This document shows positions 58,925 to 64,000 of a stretch of DNA of 64,000 nucleotides, in pieces. A program made the translations under genes and the position numbers. The notes beneath the pieces are model-generated. The model was given only the letters and a program-made list of their open reading frames with translations. It did not search any database and was not told the origin of the DNA. Source of the stretch: Silene conica (lineage: Eukaryota > Streptophyta > Magnoliopsida > Caryophyllales > Caryophyllaceae). Each line of letters begins with the position of its first letter. Position 1 is the stretch's first letter. The DNA is taken from NCBI GenBank assembly GCA_029255685.2, contig CM055314.2, positions 40,923,790-40,987,789 on the forward strand, in the 5' to 3' direction.

Positions 58925-60450
58925 TGACACCCGTCGTTGAGGGGTGCCAAAGATAAGATTTATAAACCAAACTAAAACTATAGATAGTGATAGTAAGGGT
59001 CGAACCACAGAGAGACAAGGTTAATTCCGTTTGCTAATTTTTAATCTATAAAATAATAATAAAAAGAGGGGTGTTTTGATTGTTGCTAAGTCTAAAACAA
59101 ATATAAAATAAAACAAGTAAATAAAGATGAAAATAAACTATGATAAAAGAGATGCTAGGATGTTTGGGTAATAAATAGCTAAGATAATTTAAATCCTAAG
59201 TCAACATGTATTGCAGTCGCGTAAGGGGTGTAACATATCCTTTAGGTCTATGCTACCTAATAGCTCCTTTTGGCCTATGCTATTAGTTCCTAGGTCTCAC
59301 AATTATTGGGTGTCAACAATAAGGGTGATTCCTAAATTCTGAATCACAAATCTTTCAGTCTTAAGTAACCTATCCGTCTTAAGATGTAAACCAATGCCCT
59401 TCCCAAATCTCTCAATCTTGTATAGGTCAATACTAACATCCTACAAGTCTCCTTTTGGTCTCATTGTAGGTTATTATAGTCTACAAATAAAAGCGAAACT
59501 GAATTCGAACACGAGTCGGTCGGCCTAACATATGAAATTAGCTACTCATAACTATTGAAACAATAATAAAAACAGGAATAAACATGGAAGTTTATAAAGA
59601 ACATCAATCTAAACATGCAATAATAATAAAGGCTTGGGATTCTAAATTAAACCGGATACTAATGATTCTAAAATAAGAACAATATTAAAACTGAAATTAA
59701 GAAAGGAATTACCTGAAACAATGGATAAAGAAAAGAAAGAAACAAACTTTATGGAATGCTTGAATGATTGATGATGAACAATGTATAAAACTAAAGAAAG
59801 GTGTTTGATGATTTTGGAAAGATTAAAATTAAAACTAGATTGTGAGATTTGATAGGTAAAGCTGAATTAATAACCCTAATCACGAAATTCGGCTTAAATA
59901 GGTGGAAATAAAGAGTTTCCCAATGACCTAAACACTTTAATGGGCTTCGCGGAAACTTCTGGGTCTGTGCTGTGGTCGGTCGACCCAATTAGTAGGTCGG
60001 TCGACCTAATTGGCGGGACTGCAGCGCGCGTCGATCTTAAAACAGCTCTCATTTCTTCGTTACTTATCGTAATCAAGCGATTCTTGCGGCGTTGGAAAGC
60101 TAAGAGGATACGCTTTCACCTCCAACTGGAATCACTCCATTATCGGCTCTAGAACTCGAGATATAGCCATTTGAAACAGGCTGCAACATCGTGGATTGAT
60201 TCTTCGCTTGTTAAAGCTATCTACAGGCCTTGAAATGTGCTCTAGGCTTCGTTCCTTATTGTCCTTAGTCATGAAAGATCCCGAGGGCATAAATTTGGTA
60301 TAAAATCGTCTCTTTTCCGCATAAATCTGCAAAAGAGCCAAAAAATATGAAAGTAGACAATTGTTGGGAAATAAATGCTAAAACATAGTAAATGAGCGAC
60401 AAAATGCGTGTAAAACTAGATGTAAAACATCATAAAATAGGCACGCATCA
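58925..60450 (-). repeat. 5' LTR of the gag-only Athila-type element (1526 bp)
   Basis: It starts TGACACCCGTCG and ends GGCACGCATCA before the target repeat ACGTT. One motif pair is intact at 59974/59995. The other is cut by an 87-base deletion at about 59525, inside the motif. Very few other differences separate it from 53753-55365. Confidence 0.9.
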
Positions 60451-60654
60451 ACGTTTACGTTAGCTAAACTTTAGTTTGCATTTCAGTTTTGAGTGCCTGT
60501 AGGGATGTGCCATCCTAGGCTGTTTGTATTTATATTTTACTTTCAGTTTTAGTTTTAATTCACCTCGCATGTTAGTTAAGTTAAAAAGTTTAATTCCGCT
60601 GCATTTTTAGCACTTTGTATGTTTATTATTTCCGCTTTCGCGAGGGGTTTTATA

Positions 60655-61106
60655 TATATTGCATGTGACATCTCATAAAATTTGCAAGGTCAGATTCAAA
60701 ATATAACCTCCTATACCCATTTTAACTCATATTATGACTATTTATCTCATAAAAATCATAATCCATGCATAATAACTTCATTTGTTACGAAAATGTTTAT
60801 ACAACATATAAAATATGCATGTGAGAACATATCAACAAATCTCGACCAGAAACTAAGTTTAACTATTTTTCCCATTAATTGTTGTTTAAAACCGATTTAA
60901 ACACCAAAAATATACAAATAAATATAAAATGAACAATAAAAATCCATAAAATTATTTTTACGTCCTAAAATCATTTTAGAAACAAAAACTTTAACATGCA
61001 AAATTATATTGTGATTTATCATAATAAACACAAATTTTTCGAAATACTTGTGTTAATCTAATTAACACAAAACATGAATCCGATGATGCATGCAACAACC
61101 GCAAAA
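60655..61106 (-). other. Copia leader (right part)
   Basis: AT-rich sequence with no supported frame between the solo-LTR target repeat and a tRNA-iMet PBS at 61107. With 50042-50174 it would form the leader of a minus-strand copia element whose gag and pol are absent from the window. Confidence 0.55.
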
Positions 61107-61118
61107 GCTCTGATACCA
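61107..61118 (-). other. Primer-binding site, tRNA-iMet type
   Basis: GCTCTGATACCA on the plus strand, two bases before the LTR start TGTTGGAAATAG at 61121, the same layout as at 2027-2041. Confidence 0.85.
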
Positions 61119-61120
61119 CT

Positions 61121-62390
61121 TGTTGGAAATAGAATTTCAGATTTTATACTCATATCTTATATCAGTTTTGTTTCTTTAAGTTTAGTCATAAAAACTTAAT
61201 TAGATCTTATGCATGCATGATGATTACATAAGATGTATGAATGTTCTTACATTGGTTTTAGAAGGTTTATACTCAATAATCACCTATTATGTGAGTCTTC
61301 AAAACCGATATACACTTACCAACGGTTTATAGTGAAACAGTCTCCAAAAGCTCTTATCAAGGATCCACTCTCAAACTACAACCAATTTTGCTACTAGAAA
61401 ATTGATAATAATATACTAGAAATAATAATATTACTCTTAATATTATTAGTATGGAAATAATTAATTTTACTAGAAAACTTATTTTCCTAGAAAATGTAGA
61501 GAATGATATGTTGTAGTGTTAGAAAATGAGCAAGCATCAACTAAACTTGTAAACATGTAGTGTATATGGTGAAGTATATCAGAAGTAATAGTGAGCTTGC
61601 TTGCTCATCTATTTGGCCGGCCAAATAAGCCATCCAAGGCCAATGCATGGCCTCTTACATCTTACACAAAAGCAAGCAAGATTCCTTACATTCTTATTGT
61701 GTAAGATGCACACAATCATGTTGTATATTTAAACACACAACCTTCACACATACTACATATTACACGGCTGAAATGGGTCTTAATATAGACCAATTTTATC
61801 TTTGTCAATTGTGTTAATTTGTAACATGTCACACATGTCCCATAACACATGACCCAATTTGTTAATTATGCAATTTTAACTCTTAAAATTCATAATTCAC
61901 AATTTTATAACATTTAAATAATATTACTCGTAATTTTCAATTACCATATTATAAAATGTAATATCATAATTTTAATTACAATTGTTTGTAATTTTATGAT
62001 CAACCGTGTTCATTCTCAATTTAATCGTTTCCCTAAACGAGTAAATAAAACGTGTAATAAAACAATTTTATTACTTTGACCATTATTATTACAATCCCAT
62101 TATAATAATATTTGTCACGTAAAATCATTTCCAAATTTCAAGTTATTAATTAGTTCGCATCCAATACGATATTAATTAATTATTCCATTGAGACGGAATT
62201 CCCTAAAGATATGACCTTAAGGGATCAACTGATCACCACCGTCTTAGACGATAATGTCAAGCTCTAGACAGCCAATCATTATCAGTAAATGTTGATCAGT
62301 CGACTTTAAAAGAGTAACATTCCCAGTTGTGTTTCATTCAAATGAGTTTTAACTATGTCAACGCACTATTGTCGAGGACACTTCCTCCAA
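61121..62390 (-). repeat. Copia 5' LTR (about 1.27 kb)
   Basis: It starts TGTTGGAAATAG next to the PBS. Its last 200 bases resemble the end of the LTR at 2041-3050, including a GGGATCAACTGATCACCACC stretch and the GAGGACACTTCCTCCAA end. The expected CCAACA end is altered, so the right border is approximate. Confidence 0.7.
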
Positions 62391-64000
62391 AAAGAACCCC
62401 AAGCAACCCACCATAAGATGTGAATGTTCACATCTTAACATTCATTCCAACTTGGTGCTTAGTTTTAGTGTGAGAAAAACTATTAAAACCTCCAAAATAT
62501 TATCTCATACATTTTAATATAATAGGACTATATTATCTATACTACAATAGTTTTAGTATTCTTGTATTATTTATTCTAATAAGAGATTAGAATATGATTT
62601 AAGGAAAACCGATTGTTTCACCTTGCTTGTGTTAATCTCGGTTTTAAGGGATTGTTTTGGGTGCATCTTGAAGGAGGTATCCTACATTGGTTACTAAGGG
62701 TTGGAGGATCATCCTTGCCAATTTCCGTCGGATTGTGAGTATTCGACTTCTTAATTCTGCGTAATTATTTAGCATGCATAAGATCTTGAAAACCTAATTA
62801 AAATGTTAATTAGTAAATTGATATTAGTAAGACTAATATTTTAGGGCGTGTGGGACATAGAACCCTATAGTTTTTTGGTTCAACGAAGTGCACACTTTGT
62901 CACATTACAATTGGGGGAGGGGAATTCGATCCATGGACATATTATAATGAGATTTACTTCTTGTTGTTCGTAGTTGTAGTACTCGTCTCACTTGTAAGTT
63001 GAAGTAGTTATAAACTTAAAGAGAAATGTTTGGCATATTCAATAATGAGTAGAAATTGAATTTAAGACAAGACAAATTAAGAATATGGTCGAGTCCAGAT
63101 GAAGTAACTACTCAAGTACGAATTGGCGAGACGTGCTCCGGATTTTAAATGCGCCACCGTGCTCGCACCCCACCACACGGTCTCACGCTTGAATACTTTT
63201 CAGCTTGCATCTTAGTGGGGGAAGGGTCTGAAATTTTCATAAACCTCCATTACTGGAAGTTTCCTTAGAAAGAGAAAATGAAAATTTGGGCAAAAAATTG
63301 ATCTCCTATCAATTTTGTTTTTGAGCTATTATCACAAAGATGATGCTACAAGGCTCTAATATATCAACCCTCCTAAAGTGATGCACCCAAGATTCCACCC
63401 AAAACCTAAAATATATTTTAGTCTAGAAATTATACTTGAGTAACCTTAATTATTAATCTAATACATTAATTTACTAACTTAGTAAATATTAGAACAATAT
63501 TAGATTTTAGAGAGAACAAACATAAACTATTTTTATGTGTAGTATAAGAAAAAGGTGAATGAACGTTAGAATAAAAATTGAGGACAAAAGTCCTCAAATA
63601 GGTGCGGGAGTGTGGTCGGTTGAGAAGAGAAGAGAAGGAGAGTGATGGTGACCTCTCACACATGATTTTTCTGTTTTCAATAATAGGAAAATGTAATAGT
63701 CCATTTGCTTGTTGATATGATTTGATTTTCAACAAAATAAAATCATTTCTCTTCTTCCTTTGATTTGATAAAACCGGCCCCATAATAAGCTAAAATGAAC
63801 TTTTATTTTAACTTTTTTATTTGCAATAGTAATATGTGACAAATGACATATAACAAGTTACTAGGGTTAATTATGCATATTTAACAAATTAAATACCCCA
63901 ATTCATAATTAATATAATTGATGAGACTATACATGTAATTCACAATTACATATATGTAAAAATCATTTTAATTATAATTTACAACATTTGTATTTTTAAT
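62391..64000. other. Unassigned AT-rich sequence
   Basis: I see no coding motif, terminal repeat or clear boundary. A GCATGCATAAGATCTTG stretch near 62771 resembles, inverted, sequence near 61205 in the copia LTR, so part of this may be a diverged copia LTR. The frame at 63466-63783 resembles nothing I know. Confidence 0.4.

Larger units (their letters stand above)
53012..60450 (-). mobile_element. Athila-type gag-only element (TR-GAG) with three LTRs
   Basis: The target repeat ACGTT is at 53007-53011 and 60451-60455. On the minus strand the order is LTR (60450-58925), PBS, gag, non-coding interior, LTR (55365-53753), PBS, gag start, and a truncated LTR (53236-53012). The PBS complements the last 17 bases of tRNA-Asp(GUC), the usual Athila primer. 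Only gag is encoded; no protease, reverse transcriptase or integrase is visible, and the interior is 3.6 kb. The third LTR piece implies a tandem array that later suffered a deletion. Confidence 0.9.
50175..60654 (+). mobile_element. Solo LTR of the gypsy-A family, inverted and interrupted
   Basis: It starts TGTAACATCCC and ends GCGAGGGGTTTTATA, where TTACA is expected. The target repeat TATAT is at 50170-50174 and 60655-60659 (low complexity, so weaker evidence). Without the Athila-type insertion (53012-60450) it is about 3.04 kb. It includes the GC-rich units (51205-51605) and the minisatellite (51895-52545) in reverse order relative to 46891-50041. No interior or second LTR is present. Confidence 0.85.

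Noticed and set aside
63466-63783. Minus-strand frame of 105 codons
   Set aside because: No recognisable domain and no supporting context in AT-rich sequence.

Overview
This window is a block of nested transposable elements from a flowering-plant nuclear genome. The plant is probably a eudicot with a large, repeat-rich genome; the species cannot be told from the sequence. The evidence is a spliced En/Spm (CACTA) transposase with plant-type domains, Ty3/gypsy and Athila-type retrotransposons primed by tRNA-iMet and tRNA-Asp, Ty1/copia LTRs, and GT-AG introns. I found no host gene, rRNA gene or tRNA gene. Almost every long open frame belongs to an element or is a shadow in repeats.

Layout. Bases 1-3550 hold copia sequence on the minus strand: a gag start, a long leader, and an LTR at 2041-3050 that has internal sequence on both sides. 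Bases 3550-4004 look organelle-like. A CACTA transposon begins at 4005 and its sequence runs, heavily interrupted, to about 43664. Its transposase is cut at 6890 by a non-coding gypsy-type LTR element (6891-18460, repeat TCTA), whose two LTRs each received a different L1-type LINE. The transposase resumes in frame at 18461. It is followed by a second spliced gene with a transposase-24-like part and a Ulp1-type cysteine protease.

The CACTA right end is split by gypsy element A (23075-43340, repeat CCATA). The pol gene of A is split by an Athila-type solo LTR (27606-41986, repeat GTCGT). That solo LTR is split by non-coding LTR element B (29119-41798, repeat TCCTT). The right LTR of B carries a LINE with a restriction-like endonuclease (36504-40617). 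Target-site repeats match at the three LTR levels of this nest, and the split pol frame closes when the insertions are removed.

Bases 43665-50041 are the non-coding interior and one LTR of another element of the gypsy-A LTR family. An inverted solo LTR of the same family (50175-60654) follows 133 bases later. It is interrupted by a gag-only Athila-type element with three LTRs or LTR pieces (53012-60450, repeat ACGTT). The window ends in a copia leader and LTR (60655-62390) and AT-rich sequence I could not assign.

Main points for a second look: (1) a 12-base motif, GGTCGACCGACC or its complement, occurs as pairs spaced exactly 21 bases in 13 places across unrelated elements; (2) the LINE has N-terminal zinc-finger-like sequence, RT, CCHC and an R2-type endonuclease, with one catalytic Asp lost; (3) LTRs of two families each contain a second polypurine tract and LTR start about 140 bases inside; (4) a 211-base hairpin lies in the CACTA leader; (5) gypsy LTRs form a large inverted repeat.
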